A stretch of 64,000 bases of DNA from Gammaproteobacteria bacterium (lineage in GTDB: Bacteria > Pseudomonadota > Gammaproteobacteria > S012-40): assembly GCA_029881255.1 (NCBI GenBank), contig JAOUMY010000009.1:1-64000 (forward strand), in the 5' to 3' direction. The translations under genes were made by a program, and so were the position numbers. Each line of letters opens with the position of its first letter. The stretch's first letter is position 1. Shown piece after piece: positions 51,035 through 60,843 of this stretch. The notes below the pieces were generated by a model. That model saw nothing but the letters and a program-made list of their open reading frames with translations, had not been told where the DNA came from and searched no databases.

Positions 51035-53419
51035 TTACGGCGTAACCGTAATTGTGATTTGATCGCTGTCCTGGCTGCCTTTGTCATCGGTGACTGTCAG
51101 TTCAAAGATCAAGGTCATGCTGCGCCCTTTGCGGGTTCTCGGTGCGGTAAAAGTCGCAACCGCGCTATTGGCGTTGTTTATCGATACACTCTTGCCATTC
51201 AGTTGCGTCCATTGATACTTGACGATGCTGCCGTCAGAGTCATGCGAAGCACTTCCATTCAGCGTCACGTTCGATTTTTGTGGCACTGTTTGATCGGCTC
51301 CCGCATCGGCAACTGGCGGGTTGTTATCACCGGGAGTGGTACCGCCACCGCTGCCCGTACTATCCGCCATTTGGTACAACAGAATATAACCGTCAGATGC
51401 GCCACCATTGTAAGTTGTATCAAAGGCGTCACTACTTACAGGCAATACGTCACCGCTCGATACCGAACCACCGAAGTAGATGTTGTTACCACCTGCAGAG
51501 GTCATATCGCCACTCACACTCGCTAGCGTCGAATATGCCAAGCTAGTGAGGTCGCTGGACATGCGCGCGAAAAAGTAACCACCTGTCTTTTGCTCTGCGT
51601 CAGAGCTAAGAGGAAATTTCGCATCTCCTGCAATACCATTCAGCACGATGTTACCTGCGTCATCTAGTAACAAATCTCTAACCGAGTCGTGGCCGCTACC
51701 ACCGATGTAGGTCAAGGCCTGTATTGTTTGCAGATCGCGTGAATAGCGCACAAGAAAGCCGTCAGCTTTGGCGATGTAATACGTGGTGTCTGTATTGTCG
51801 CAGTCGCCATTGATTCCGCAACTGCTATCGTAAGCACCCGGTGTTGTTGGCAGATTGTTCTTTTTGGTACTACCGCCTACCAACACAAATCCGTCACCAA
51901 GCGCAAGCGTATTGAACGCTGTACTGTCATTGCCTAGATAACGGAAACTGTGGCTGGCAAGTAAGGTGGTAATATCTGCGTCAAACTGACGCACCGCGCC
52001 ATCGGCGCCACCTAAAACTGTATTGGTGATATAGATACTGCTGTCTTCGGCAATTGCAAAACCTGACGGTGTTGATCCGCCTATCCAACTCAAGGCATGC
52101 AATGCCGAAAGGTCTGCGGCAACACGCCCCATATAACCGGTAAAGGTGTTGGCCCCAAAACTACCTTGCTTAATACAGTTACACGAGGTGCCATAGGCAT
52201 TCGGCGTTAATGCAAGATTCTCTTGATTGTGTGTACCGGTAAAATACAGACCACCATTACCCATCGCGAGTTTCTGTATTGTAGCTGGCACAATCATTCC
52301 AGCGGCATTCAGCTGCGTTAAATCCGGACTAAAACGCGTAATGAAACCACCAATCTGTTGATAGTCGGACGGATAGCTGTATGCACCTGCTGTTTGCGGA
52401 ATTCCGTTGTTCGCCTGTCCGGCAACAATCACTTCGCCGTTAGAATCAAGTAACACATCATACGCTGCGCTACCAATAAAAGTCGCATTGACTAGCGTAG
52501 TCAGATCCGCACTCATGCGAACTACAAAACCTTCACTAATATTGTCAAAGGTGGAATCGTAACCCAATGCTGTTGGAAAATCTGGTGCCTGGGTACTTCC
52601 CACCGCGTAAATATAGTCACCTGCCACGGCGAGCGCATGGACATTGTCGTAGGTGTAAGTTGGATAACCATCGCTACCACCGAGATAGGTTGCGGCTAAT
52701 ACTGGATCGATAACCAACTCACGTGACTTATCATACTCACCGACACGAAAACCGTATTGATTGTCTTTAAGTACATAAGCAACTTCGACAAATTGTGTTT
52801 CATTTCCACGTTTCTGAAATGCCACTGGTTGGGTAAATGCGACAGGACCTATGCCAGTATCCATCACCAGTTTGCCATCAACGCCGATATGCGACTTTTC
52901 TATCCCTTCTAACTTGACTTTGATCTGATCGGGATTCGCTCCAGGCGCAATATAGAAACGCTTTTCTACATTATTGGCCTTCGCATGTAACTCTAAACGT
53001 ATGCCGTCGCTCATCTCGCCAAGACTCAAACGGTTCACCGTAGTGACACGCTGTAAACCGTTTTCGTGACGTATGTTGAGATTTACAAGGCCAGTTTCCA
53101 GTGACTGCGCCCGCAGTGTTTTGTCTGTTGAAAAACTCTCGCGAAACGCCCATCTGGCCTTTCCATTTTGCATGGAATACACCAAGCCACCCTTGCGATC
53201 GACAAAGAGATTTCCGCCAGGAACTGTCGTATAAAAAGCGACATCCGGGTGTTGCTGCCCCTGGTTTTTTACAAATGGAATACTGTTTAGTTGTAAAGAC
53301 TGTTGAATAGCATTGTTGGATGGCGACTGTTGTATAGTTGCGTGTACATTAGAAACCGCACTAACACCGACGAATAATGCTCCGATAAACAAACGTGTGT
53401 GACGTGATAGAACCGACAT
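51035..53419 (-). CDS. SBBP-repeat beta-propeller protein with C-terminal PKD domain, exported
   Basis: The protein has 794 residues. The signal peptide (RLFIGALFVGVSAVSNVHA) is followed by a DUF7948-like N-terminal region (FVKNQGQQHPDVAFYTT). Repeats of the YLGGS-GxD-x-x-x-x-L/A...GSTQAPDFPT type (SBBP) come next, between about 240 and 690. A GSGGGTTPGDNN linker precedes a PKD-like domain (PPVADAGADQTVPQKSNVTL, about 705-794). It is probably a surface adhesion protein. Nothing shows cell-wall or outer-membrane anchoring. Confidence 0.9.
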   Translation of the reverse strand: MSVLSRHTRLFIGALFVGVSAVSNVHATIQQSPSNNAIQQSLQLNSIPFVKNQGQQHPDVAFYTTVPGGNLFVDRKGGLVYSMQNGKARWAFRESFSTDKTLRAQSLETGLVNLNIRHENGLQRVTTVNRLSLGEMSDGIRLELHAKANNVEKRFYIAPGANPDQIKVKLEGIEKSHIGVDGKLVMDTGIGPVAFTQPVAFQKRGNETQFVEVAYVLKDNQYGFRVGEYDKSRELVIDPVLAATYLGGSDGYPTYTYDNVHALAVAGDYIYAVGSTQAPDFPTALGYDSTFDNISEGFVVRMSADLTTLVNATFIGSAAYDVLLDSNGEVIVAGQANNGIPQTAGAYSYPSDYQQIGGFITRFSPDLTQLNAAGMIVPATIQKLAMGNGGLYFTGTHNQENLALTPNAYGTSCNCIKQGSFGANTFTGYMGRVAADLSALHALSWIGGSTPSGFAIAEDSSIYITNTVLGGADGAVRQFDADITTLLASHSFRYLGNDSTAFNTLALGDGFVLVGGSTKKNNLPTTPGAYDSSCGINGDCDNTDTTYYIAKADGFLVRYSRDLQTIQALTYIGGSGHDSVRDLLLDDAGNIVLNGIAGDAKFPLSSDAEQKTGGYFFARMSSDLTSLAYSTLASVSGDMTSAGGNNIYFGGSVSSGDVLPVSSDAFDTTYNGGASDGYILLYQMADSTGSGGGTTPGDNNPPVADAGADQTVPQKSNVTLNGSASHDSDGSIVKYQWTQLNGKSVSINNANSAVATFTAPRTRKGRSMTLIFELTVTDDKGSQDSDQITITVTP

Positions 53420-53519
53420 GATATCCCTCCTGAGGTTTTCTTCCCAGGCTTTACCATGTCAAGCTTTGTTCACAGTATCATCCCGTAAAAATCACAAAAC
53501 TATCACACGTGAAAAACAC

Positions 53520-53780
53520 TTATTCGAGCAGGTATACTTCAGACTGTTTGGGTGTCGCACATTCGTGACACAAATCGGCGATATATTCGACCAGATCTTC
53601 TTCCTGGATAGTAGAAGGAATAATATCCAATGCCGCACGTTTTTTGCCTTCGTTTCCTACGTAACAGGCATTACAGCAATCCTTGCCTCTAACGACTTCC
53701 ACGTTTCTATCAAAACCAATGCGCTTCACTAATGTCTGCCTTCCGCATAAGTGGGGCGAATAAGTTGTATCTAGTCCCAC
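53520..53780 (-). CDS. Small Cys-rich conserved protein
   Basis: The protein has 86 residues (GTG start). VVRGKDCCNACYVGNEGKKRAAL (split, about 28-50) and ADLCHECATP (about 68-77) carry five Cys in a metal- or redox-like arrangement. The following EEDLVEYIADL is helical. The pattern looks conserved rather than random, but no family name is known to me. The start is uncertain because only GTG fits. Confidence 0.5.
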   Translation of the reverse strand: MGLDTTYSPHLCGRQTLVKRIGFDRNVEVVRGKDCCNACYVGNEGKKRAALDIIPSTIQEEDLVEYIADLCHECATPKQSEVYLLE

Positions 53781-53861
53781 TTATTCTATAATACGGCCTC
53801 TGCGTAGCAAATCATGCTTATTATGTGAGTAAACTGCGTCCCATTTACTCAGGAGAACAGC

Positions 53862-54521
53862 ATGTCCAACGTGCGTCACCGCTATCAAACCATCGAGTTT
53901 GGCGATTCCGATATTCACTTGCGCACATTGCGAGACCGCCAGCAGTATGACGATCCGGAAGGCATTGCCGATAAACTTGGAATTTCATCCGCAACATGGC
54001 CGCTATTTGGCATAGTCTGGGATTCCAGCAAGGTGCTCGCACACCTGATGTACGAATTCGAGATTCAGGGAAAACGTATTCTTGAGGTTGGCTGCGGCAT
54101 GGCCTTATCCAGTCATGTGTTGAATAGCCGCCTGGCCGACATCACTGCCACCGATTATCACCCGGAAGTCGAAAACTATCTCGAGATCAATGTGGTATTA
54201 AACAAAGGCAAGCCTATTTCATTCCTGCGCTGTGACTGGGCGGACGAAAATGACGAACTTGGGGTGTTTGATCTGATAATCGGCAGCGATCTGCTCTATG
54301 AGCTAGACCACCCGGCATTATTGTCTACTTTCATTGATGAGCATGCGAAACGTCAGTGTGAGGTCATCATCGTCGATCCAGATCGCGCGCAACAAAATGC
54401 GTTTTGTAAAAAAATGGCGGCGATGGACTTTTCATTTACGAAGAGCAAACCTGTTAACACAGACTATCTCGCAAACCCATACAAGGGGAAGATACTTCGT
54501 TTCAATCGGGGACAAAACTAA
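53862..54521 (+). CDS. Seven-beta-strand methyltransferase, METTL23/lysine-methyltransferase-like
   Basis: The protein has 219 residues. Motif I is ILEVGCGMALSSHVLN (about 73-88), followed by ITATDYHPEVENYLEINVVL, CDWAD (about 128) and FDLIIGSDLLYELDH (about 138-152). This is the order of the small protein methyltransferase group (METTL21/METTL23/Nnt1). The N-terminal YQTIEFGDSDIHLRTL also fits. GGAGAACAGC leads into the start codon. The target protein is unknown. Confidence 0.85.
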   Translation: MSNVRHRYQTIEFGDSDIHLRTLRDRQQYDDPEGIADKLGISSATWPLFGIVWDSSKVLAHLMYEFEIQGKRILEVGCGMALSSHVLNSRLADITATDYHPEVENYLEINVVLNKGKPISFLRCDWADENDELGVFDLIIGSDLLYELDHPALLSTFIDEHAKRQCEVIIVDPDRAQQNAFCKKMAAMDFSFTKSKPVNTDYLANPYKGKILRFNRGQN

Positions 54522-54528
54522 GGTGTAG

Positions 54529-54559
54529 AGCCTGCCAATTATCAAATCAGGTGCAGGCT
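54529..54559. terminator. Hairpin between convergent genes
   Basis: AGCCTGC (54529-54535) and GCAGGCT (54553-54559) pair across a 17-base loop, between the methyltransferase and the RRM gene. Confidence 0.45.
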
Positions 54560-54824
54560 ATCGACGCCCGCCCCAACCTCTTTTTTGCTTTTCTTCGAAC
54601 TTGACCTTGATCTGGTTGCCGCCTACGCTTTTTAGATTAAGCCCGGCAATTGCTGCACGCGCTTCATGACCTTCCATTTCTACAAATGCGAATCCTTTGC
54701 ATTTGCCTGTAAATATGTCGCGTACGAGCTCAACTGAACGAACAGTGCCAAACTCCGAAAACATATCTTTAACACTATCCTGAGTAGATTCGGGTGGTAA
54801 ACTGCCGACGAATATTTTTTTCAT
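54558..54824 (-). CDS. RNA-binding protein, RRM domain
   Basis: This 88-residue single RRM has RNP2 (KIFVGSLP, about 3-10) and RNP1 (KGFAFVEM, about 43-50), with a Gly/Arg-rich tail (KRGWGGRR). Small RRM proteins of this type bind RNA and are often cold-induced. It lies beside a CspA-like gene on the same strand, 100 bases away and separated by that gene's terminator. Confidence 0.93.
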   Translation of the reverse strand: MKKIFVGSLPPESTQDSVKDMFSEFGTVRSVELVRDIFTGKCKGFAFVEMEGHEARAAIAGLNLKSVGGNQIKVKFEEKQKRGWGGRR

Positions 54825-54864
54825 ATCACTCTCTTGTTGATCAAAATAGTAAACATTGAAAAGT

Positions 54865-54897
54865 GAAAAAAAACAAACCCCGCGTAAGCGGGGTTTG
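54865..54897 (-). terminator. Strong rho-independent terminator of the CspA-like gene
   Basis: CAAACCCCGC (54874-54883) and GCGGGGTTTG (54888-54897) form a perfect 10-bp stem, followed on the minus strand by a run of eight or nine T. Confidence 0.95.
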
Positions 54898-54924
54898 TCA
54901 TATAGCGTTATTCAAACACTACAT

Positions 54925-55131
54925 TTATGCCGGTACAACATTCTTAGCAGAAGGGCCTTTTGGGCCTTGCTCAACGTCATAACTAACGCGTTGGCCTTCT
55001 TCTAAAGAGGCATAACCACCGCCGCTATTGATTCCGGAGTGATGTACGAATACATCTTTACTACCGTTTTCCGGGGAGATAAAACCAAAACCTTTTGTGG
55101 CGTCAAACCACTTAACAGTACCAATATTCAC
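54925..55131 (-). CDS. CspA-family cold-shock protein
   Basis: This 68-residue cold-shock domain has [17 protein letters not shown] (RNP1-type) and DVFVHHSGI (RNP2-type). It binds single-stranded RNA and DNA and melts mRNA structure. It is about 80% identical by eye to the second copy at 57899 and ends in the same GPSAKNV/GPSATNV motif. Confidence 0.97.
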   Translation of the reverse strand: MNIGTVKWFDATKGFGFISPENGSKDVFVHHSGINSGGGYASLEEGQRVSYDVEQGPKGPSAKNVVPA

Positions 55132-55621
55132 TAAAAATTTACCTTAAATATTTAAAAAAAAAAATATACGATCAAGGTCAGTCAGAAAGGTTGAATCGGA
55201 GGATTCCAAACTACGGGTCCAGGCATTCCGCCTATTGATAACGATAATTGTATGTGTGTGTTCAAATCCTGCCGCTTATGAGCTAGAAAGCATCTAAACG
55301 TAGGATAAGACGTTGGATTATACACAAAGTTCCCTTGACTCACAATTTAGCTTGAAAATCTATTTCAAAATGCATTTCGGTTGATTTACACCAACGCCAG
55401 TCGACTACAGAAAATAGAAGGGGTAATCGGGGGTAGAATCAGGTATACTCGCCCCCGCTACAATAATTTGTAAGACGCACATCAGTCTGCGTCACTTTTC
55501 TCGGTATCTTCCTTAATCACAGTAAGCCGCCCCGAAAACAATTGAACCGTTCCCTCCTGGACTGTCTCAGGCAAAACGCCTGGGAAGGCGGCAACCAAAA
55601 CCTCATAAGGCCATACTTTAT
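55132..55621 (+). promoter_or_regulatory. Divergent regulatory region and structured leader of the DEAD-box helicase gene
   Basis: The region is 490 bases without a gene. The left part is AT-rich and serves the minus-strand cold-shock gene. The right part has a nested structure: GCCGCC (55526-55531) pairs with GGCGGC (55587-55592), enclosing CAGGC/GCCTG (55568-55582). It ends 30 bases before the helicase start codon. A temperature-responsive leader is plausible for a cold-shock gene. Confidence 0.45.
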
Positions 55622-56932
55622 ATGTCATTTCTCTCACTCGGACTAATGCCCGAACTGTTACGTGCTATTCAAGAACAAGGCTATGACCAGCCTACTCCCA
55701 TACAATCCCAGGCAATTCCAGCCATATTAAAAGGCAACGATATACTCGCTGGCGCTCAGACCGGCACAGGCAAAACCGCAGGTTTTACCCTACCCTTGCT
55801 GCATCGTTTGAGTGCTGGCAAGGAAAATACTCAGCATCGCCGCATCCGCGCACTGGTGCTAACACCTACGCGTGAACTGGCTGCACAAGTCGGCGAAAGC
55901 GTAAAAACCTACGCGAAATACCTGCCGATTAAATCTCAGGTCATCTTCGGTGGAGTCGGTATACGCCCCCAGATCAACGCATTACGTCGCGGTGTTGACG
56001 TACTTGTAGCGACGCCCGGACGTTTATTGGATCATGTTCAGCAACAAACCATCGATCTGTCTGGCGTTGAAATACTCGTTTTAGACGAAGCCGATCGCAT
56101 GCTGGATATGGGTTTTATTCATGCCATCCAGAAAGTCATGCAACTACTTCCAGCCAAGCGACAAACATTGCTATTTTCAGCAACTTTCTCCGATGGCATC
56201 AAAAAACTCGCCACATCGCTGTTGACTGCACCCGTGTTGATAGAAGTGGCCAGTCAAAATACAGCAAATGAGTCTGTTAGCCAGGTGGCTCACCCGGTTG
56301 ATCGCCAACGTAAACGTGAATTGCTCTCCTATATGATAGGTTCACGCAATCTGCGTCAGGTACTCGTTTTTGCCCGCACCAAGCGTGGCGCTGATCGACT
56401 ATCAAAACAATTGATACAGGACGGCATCAAAACTGCCGCTATACACGGTGACAAAAGCCAAAATGCTCGCAGTAAGGCGCTAGCCGACTTCAAAGGCGGC
56501 ACGATACGCGTGTTAGTTGCGACCGATATTGCAGCGCGTGGCATTGATATCGATCAACTGCCTCATGTCATCAATTACGACCTACCTGAAGTGGCAGAAG
56601 ACTATGTTCATCGTATTGGGCGAACAGGTCGCGCCGGAAACAATGGCGCCGCCCATTCTCTGGTAAGCATTGATGAACACAAACAATTACGAGATATTGA
56701 ACGTCTGATTAAGCGCAATATCCCGCAACAGTTAATTCCTGGCTTTGAGCCTGACAAAAGCATAAAAGCAGAGCCTTCATCTACTCGGCCACGCAGACCG
56801 GCTGCCGCTTCAAAACGAAACACCAGTAGCGCGCCTGCGGCTCATCGCGGCAAGCGACCTCCATTACATGCCGGCAAAGGACAAAGCGGCCGCGGACGTC
56901 GTGTAAACAAACAATCCAGTTTAGGGAGCTAA
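55622..56932 (+). CDS. rhlE: DEAD-box RNA helicase, RhlE-like
   Basis: The protein has 436 residues. Order of motifs: Q motif ([10 protein letters not shown]), AQTGTGKT (Walker A, about 44-51), PTRELA, TPGR, DEAD (about 155-158), SAT, then the second domain with [11 protein letters not shown] and [10 protein letters not shown]. The C-terminal extension (about 370-436) is Lys/Arg/Ser-rich, as in RhlE, and may bind RNA. It unwinds RNA in ribosome assembly or cold adaptation. The neighbouring RRM, cold-shock and IF-1 genes support a cold-shock role. Confidence 0.93.
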   Translation: MSFLSLGLMPELLRAIQEQGYDQPTPIQSQAIPAILKGNDILAGAQTGTGKTAGFTLPLLHRLSAGKENTQHRRIRALVLTPTRELAAQVGESVKTYAKYLPIKSQVIFGGVGIRPQINALRRGVDVLVATPGRLLDHVQQQTIDLSGVEILVLDEADRMLDMGFIHAIQKVMQLLPAKRQTLLFSATFSDGIKKLATSLLTAPVLIEVASQNTANESVSQVAHPVDRQRKRELLSYMIGSRNLRQVLVFARTKRGADRLSKQLIQDGIKTAAIHGDKSQNARSKALADFKGGTIRVLVATDIAARGIDIDQLPHVINYDLPEVAEDYVHRIGRTGRAGNNGAAHSLVSIDEHKQLRDIERLIKRNIPQQLIPGFEPDKSIKAEPSSTRPRRPAAASKRNTSSAPAAHRGKRPPLHAGKGQSGRGRRVNKQSSLGS

Positions 56933-56938
56933 ATTACC

Positions 56939-57190
56939 GTGAACGAAACTGAAAATCCGCCACGTAAGGCAAATGAGTATTACGTCGCGACTGTGGAAAA
57001 AGTGGCGGCGCCTGAAGGCATGCCAGGCAGTCTTTGGCATCGTTATGTGATACAGCGCGGTAAACAAATTATCGAGGGCATGCAGCCTGGAGACATGAAT
57101 GACGTTACCAGCCATGCACAAGCCTTTGCCGAGAGCCTGAACGAACGATTTTCCAGAACAGGTTATGCCTACGGCAAAGCCAAGAAGTAG
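56939..57190 (+). CDS. Small conserved protein, paralogue of 61110-61367
   Basis: The protein has 83 residues (GTG start, 6 bases after the helicase stop codon). The core APEGMPGSLWHRYVIQRGKQ is shared with the minus-strand protein at 61110. It then has HAQAFAESLNERFS, again shared. It forms a translational unit with rhlE. No domain family recognised. The pattern suggests a small, soluble, possibly RNA- or protein-binding factor. Confidence 0.8.
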   Translation: MNETENPPRKANEYYVATVEKVAAPEGMPGSLWHRYVIQRGKQIIEGMQPGDMNDVTSHAQAFAESLNERFSRTGYAYGKAKK

Positions 57191-57278
57191 TCATATAAAA
57201 GGGGAAAACGTCCCCGATCGCAGTTGACGTGAACGTTGCGTCGCCTGGTTGTACACCGTTTACGACATAGGAGCATAA

Positions 57279-57500
57279 ATGTCTAAAGAAGATATATTAG
57301 AACTCAAAGGTACCGTAATAGAAACCCTGCGCAACGAGCAATACCATATAAAACTCGAAAACGGCCACAAAGTTTTGGCCTATGTTGCCGGTAAAATGCG
57401 TCGTTTTCGCATAAGAATTGTCGCCGGTGACACCGTTACCCTGGAAATGTCTCCTTACGATCTCACCAAGGGTCGCATCATTTTCCGCGATAAAACCTGA
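57279..57500 (+). CDS. infA: Translation initiation factor IF-1
   Basis: This 73-residue OB-fold protein has the sequence pattern of IF-1: [35 protein letters not shown] and [23 protein letters not shown] is 6 bases before the start. It occupies the ribosomal A site during initiation. Lying in the cold-shock cluster rather than with ribosomal-protein genes, it may be a second copy or one of the copies induced in cold. Confidence 0.95.
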   Translation: MSKEDILELKGTVIETLRNEQYHIKLENGHKVLAYVAGKMRRFRIRIVAGDTVTLEMSPYDLTKGRIIFRDKT

Positions 57501-57898
57501 GCATCGTCTGAATAATTTAGCTGGCAAGCGATAGCACGCTTACTAGCTAACTTACTCAGAAGATATTCAAAGTACCATTCAGCTATTCTCAGCCACTCAA
57601 ACTATGTACACATTTTCATTCCCACAATGTGTATTTTTACTATCATGTTGTCACATTACGTGTTACTGTGGCTTCACACAGAGATTGGAATTATACGCAA
57701 AGCGTCATGTCCAGTTCTGCACTTACATCGCTATCAGTCCGACATTATCGGCCAGATGTAATAAAACCGAGTATTTTTATTGTTATCGACTGGCGCCATG
57801 CCTGGACAAACCCTTCTTTTAGGTCACCTCCAATACATAGTTCCCGCCTAACTCTGAATATATTTCGTCTATTTAAATTGTAAAAAGGTAAATTATTA
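57501..57898 (+). promoter_or_regulatory. Probable promoter and long leader of the second CspA-like gene
   Basis: About 400 bases without a gene precede the second cold-shock gene. csp genes commonly have long structured leaders that act as RNA thermosensors. Short frames here lack ribosome sites and resemblance to known proteins. Confidence 0.4.
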
Positions 57899-58105
57899 GT
57901 GATTAACGGTACTGTAAAGTGGTTCGACGCCGCAAAAGGTTTTGGGTTTATTTCTCCTGAAGATGGTAGCAAAGATGTATTTGTACATCATTCTGCAATC
58001 AACAGCGGCGGCGGTTATGCCAGTCTGACCGAGGGACAACGCGTTAGCTTTCGCGTAGAGCAAGGCCCGAAAGGTCCATCCGCAACGAATGTGGAATCTG
58101 AGTAA
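57899..58105 (+). CDS. CspA-family cold-shock protein, second copy
   Basis: This 68-residue product starts at GTG 57899 (AAAAGG about 12 bases before). [17 protein letters not shown] and DVFVHHSAI are the RNA-binding motifs. It is closely similar to the copy at 54925-55131 and ends in [10 protein letters not shown]. Confidence 0.95.
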   Translation: MINGTVKWFDAAKGFGFISPEDGSKDVFVHHSAINSGGGYASLTEGQRVSFRVEQGPKGPSATNVESE

Positions 58106-58132
58106 GTAAAACATTCTTATTATCAAGTTACG

Positions 58133-58155
58133 AACCCCACTGATGTGGGGTTTTA
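58133..58155 (+). terminator. Terminator of the second CspA-like gene
   Basis: AACCCCAC (58133-58140) and GTGGGGTT (58145-58152) form an 8-bp stem with a TGAT loop, followed by a T-rich run. Confidence 0.9.
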
Positions 58156-58440
58156 ACTTTTAGTGCTATTACAAGCATGCGCACCTTACTCTATTGCTGT
58201 GAAGATATAGAGACGGAATTGAGCAATTCTGATTGAGTTTTCCGGTTTTCTTTTAGAATACGTATTCAGTATCAGGCGATCAGGCCGATATCCTCAGCGT
58301 ACAACGGCGTTAATCTCTTAGTAGACTGCGTCTTCTCAAATGCCACATCCATTACTCAGTAGAGACATCTTGTTGACATGCGGCTAAAAAAGGCTGGCAC
58401 GATCTCGCTGCCTACTCAAAGCCCTAACCCAGGAGTCAAC

Positions 58441-59724
58441 ATGTCCAGAATACCACCCCCTCTACCACCATCTGGCCCATATTCCCAACAAGCGCCTCCA
58501 GTCGTTATTTCAAGTTTACTCTCTCCACCCTACAACTCCGAAGCCACACGTCCAACACCAAAAAACATCGATATCTCTTTAAGTAAAACAACATTTGCAG
58601 CATATAGTCGCACCGCCATATACGAAATTCAGGAAAACCCGATCGCGACGGCTATCGTCTATTGCGAAGGAAATTTTGGCGATCTCGACGGAAAAACAGC
58701 AAATGGACTTGTTCGTCACTCCGAAAAATATAAGATTTTGTCCGTCATCGATAGTGACAAGGCAGGGTTAGATACCGGCATGGTTCTCGATGGAAAACCA
58801 AATGCTATTCCAATTTTTGGTAACCTTAAAGACTCTTTGGCACATACCGAGCAAACGCCAGACTATTTTATTTTCGGCATGGCACCCTCAAGCGGCATGT
58901 TGTCTCCTAGCGAACGCACACTCGTACTTGAAGCGATGGCACTCGGTATGAACATCGTCAATGGCCTGCACGAGTTCTTGAACGACGATGCCGAATTCGC
59001 TGCGGCATGCGCCTCTGGCAATGTACATATACTCGATATTCGAAGACCAAGAGCAAAGAAAGATCTGCGTATGTTTAGCGGACGCATTGCCGAAGTGACC
59101 TGTCCTCGTATTGCCGTACTTGGAACCGATGGCGCTATTGGCAAGCGCACTACTGCCACCATTCTTACGCGTGCTCTGAATGACATTGGAATTAAAGCCG
59201 TAATGGTGGGGACTGGACAAACAGGATTAATACAGGGATCACGCTACGGTATCGCATTGGACGCTATTCCTTCCCAGTTCTGCTCCGGTGAAATAGAGGC
59301 CACTGTGGTTGAGGCTTTCCACGGTGAAAATCCCGATGTCATTATTATAGAGGGACAAGGCGCACTGAGCCATCCTGCCTATCTGAGCTCAAGCTTCATC
59401 TTACGAGGCAGCCAGGCAAATGGTGTTGTACTGCAACACGCCCCCGGTAGAACACATCGTTGTGACTTTGAGAACGAGGCCATGCCGACGCCGGCGTCAG
59501 AGATTCATCTCATTCAAACTTTCGTCAATACAAAAGTCATAGGGCTCACGATTAATCACGAGTTTATGAGCGAATCAGCGGTCAGTGAAGCCATCACGCG
59601 CTTTGAAGATGAGCTCGATATTCCAGCCACTGATGCACTAACACGCTCACCGGATCGCCTGGTCGAGATGGTATGTTCTGCTTTTCCTGAGCTTGAGAAA
59701 ATACGGGTCGCAAACGCACAGTGA
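58441..59724 (+). CDS. DUF1611 family protein (DgcN-like)
   Basis: ATG 58441 is chosen over a longer ATG at 58378 because CAGGAG lies 6 bases before it. The product (427 residues) opens with a Pro/Ser-rich stretch, then the DUF1611 fold. A P-loop, GTDGAIGKRTTA (about 228-239), and VMVGTGQTGLIQG follow, with IIIEGQGALSHPAY. Related DgcN proteins are reported to take part in D-glutamate metabolism. It overlaps the following racemase-like gene by 4 bases (GTGA), so the two are coupled. Confidence 0.85.
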   Translation: MSRIPPPLPPSGPYSQQAPPVVISSLLSPPYNSEATRPTPKNIDISLSKTTFAAYSRTAIYEIQENPIATAIVYCEGNFGDLDGKTANGLVRHSEKYKILSVIDSDKAGLDTGMVLDGKPNAIPIFGNLKDSLAHTEQTPDYFIFGMAPSSGMLSPSERTLVLEAMALGMNIVNGLHEFLNDDAEFAAACASGNVHILDIRRPRAKKDLRMFSGRIAEVTCPRIAVLGTDGAIGKRTTATILTRALNDIGIKAVMVGTGQTGLIQGSRYGIALDAIPSQFCSGEIEATVVEAFHGENPDVIIIEGQGALSHPAYLSSSFILRGSQANGVVLQHAPGRTHRCDFENEAMPTPASEIHLIQTFVNTKVIGLTINHEFMSESAVSEAITRFEDELDIPATDALTRSPDRLVEMVCSAFPELEKIRVANAQ

Positions 59725-60821
59725 GCGCGCCGAGGCTAGAAATCGATCTCACAAAACTCCAACACAATACCGGTTACCTCGTTGAAAAACTTTCAACCAG
59801 TGGAATCTCTGTCACCGGTGTCACCAAAGCCTTTCTTGCTTCGCCTGAAATTGCCAAAACTCTCATTGAGTCTGGCGTTAGCGCCCTGGGAGACTCACGC
59901 ATCGAGAACATCGAAAAGATGCGACACGCGGGTATTGTCGCTAGCATGACATTGATACGCTCACCCATGATGAGCCAGGTGGCCAGAGTGGTGCGATACG
60001 CCGACATTAGCTTTAACACTGAGATCGACATCATCAGAAATCTCTCTAACTGTGCCAGCAAAGCGGGAGTAACACACGGAATCGTACTCATGGTAGAGAT
60101 GGGAGATTTGCGCGAAGGCATAATGCTGGGCGATATAATTGAAACTGTTTACGATGTCCTCAGTCTACCTAATATCAAACTCTGTGGAATTGGAACGAAC
60201 CTCGCGTGTCGCAGTGGCGTGTCTCCCGATGAGCGCAATATGGCAGAACTATCAGATTTGGCTGACGCTATAGATGCCAGGTTTGGCATAACACTGGATA
60301 CCGTGTCGGGTGGCAACTCGGGAAACATCGAATGGGCATTAAGTGGCGTGAATACTGGCAGAATCAATGAACTACGCTTGGGCGAGGCATTGCTACTTGG
60401 GCGTGAACCGCTACAACGCCAGGCTATCGATGACTTGCACACCGATGCCTTTACACTGGTAGCAGAAGTGATTGAGTCTAAAATAAAACCGTCACGACCT
60501 TGGGGAAAACTGGAGCAAAATGCTTTTGGTGAGCAATCATCTCTCAGTGAAGACGACTTTGATATCGCGCAAACCATCCTCGCCATTGGACTTCAGGATA
60601 CGGATTTGACTGGACTGCGGGCACCGACAGGAATCGAGATTATCGGTGGCAGCAGCGACCACCTTATTGTTAACTCAGGTAGTCGTTTACCTATTGGTTG
60701 TGAAATTCGATTTCAACCCAACTACAGCGCATTGGTACGTGCGATGACCTCTCCATTTGTAGAAAAAGTGGTATACAGTCACGACCTCAATGTCGAACAC
60801 GGGAAACCGTCGGATTCATGA
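59721..60821 (+). CDS. PLP-dependent amino-acid racemase-like (alanine/ornithine racemase type)
   Basis: The protein has 366 residues. The N-terminal barrel resembles alanine racemase: LEIDLTKLQHNTGYLVEKL, then the PLP Lys in VTGVTKAFL (about 32-40), GDSRIENI, and SGGNSGN (phosphate-binding loop, about 196-202). Length and the lone racemase architecture fit the ornithine/YhfX branch. The GTG start overlaps the DUF1611 stop codon. With the DUF1611 partner it may act in D-amino-acid conversion. The substrate is not decidable. Confidence 0.86.
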   Translation: MSAPRLEIDLTKLQHNTGYLVEKLSTSGISVTGVTKAFLASPEIAKTLIESGVSALGDSRIENIEKMRHAGIVASMTLIRSPMMSQVARVVRYADISFNTEIDIIRNLSNCASKAGVTHGIVLMVEMGDLREGIMLGDIIETVYDVLSLPNIKLCGIGTNLACRSGVSPDERNMAELSDLADAIDARFGITLDTVSGGNSGNIEWALSGVNTGRINELRLGEALLLGREPLQRQAIDDLHTDAFTLVAEVIESKIKPSRPWGKLEQNAFGEQSSLSEDDFDIAQTILAIGLQDTDLTGLRAPTGIEIIGGSSDHLIVNSGSRLPIGCEIRFQPNYSALVRAMTSPFVEKVVYSHDLNVEHGKPSDS

Positions 60822-60843
60822 AAATCACAATTTTAAAACATCA

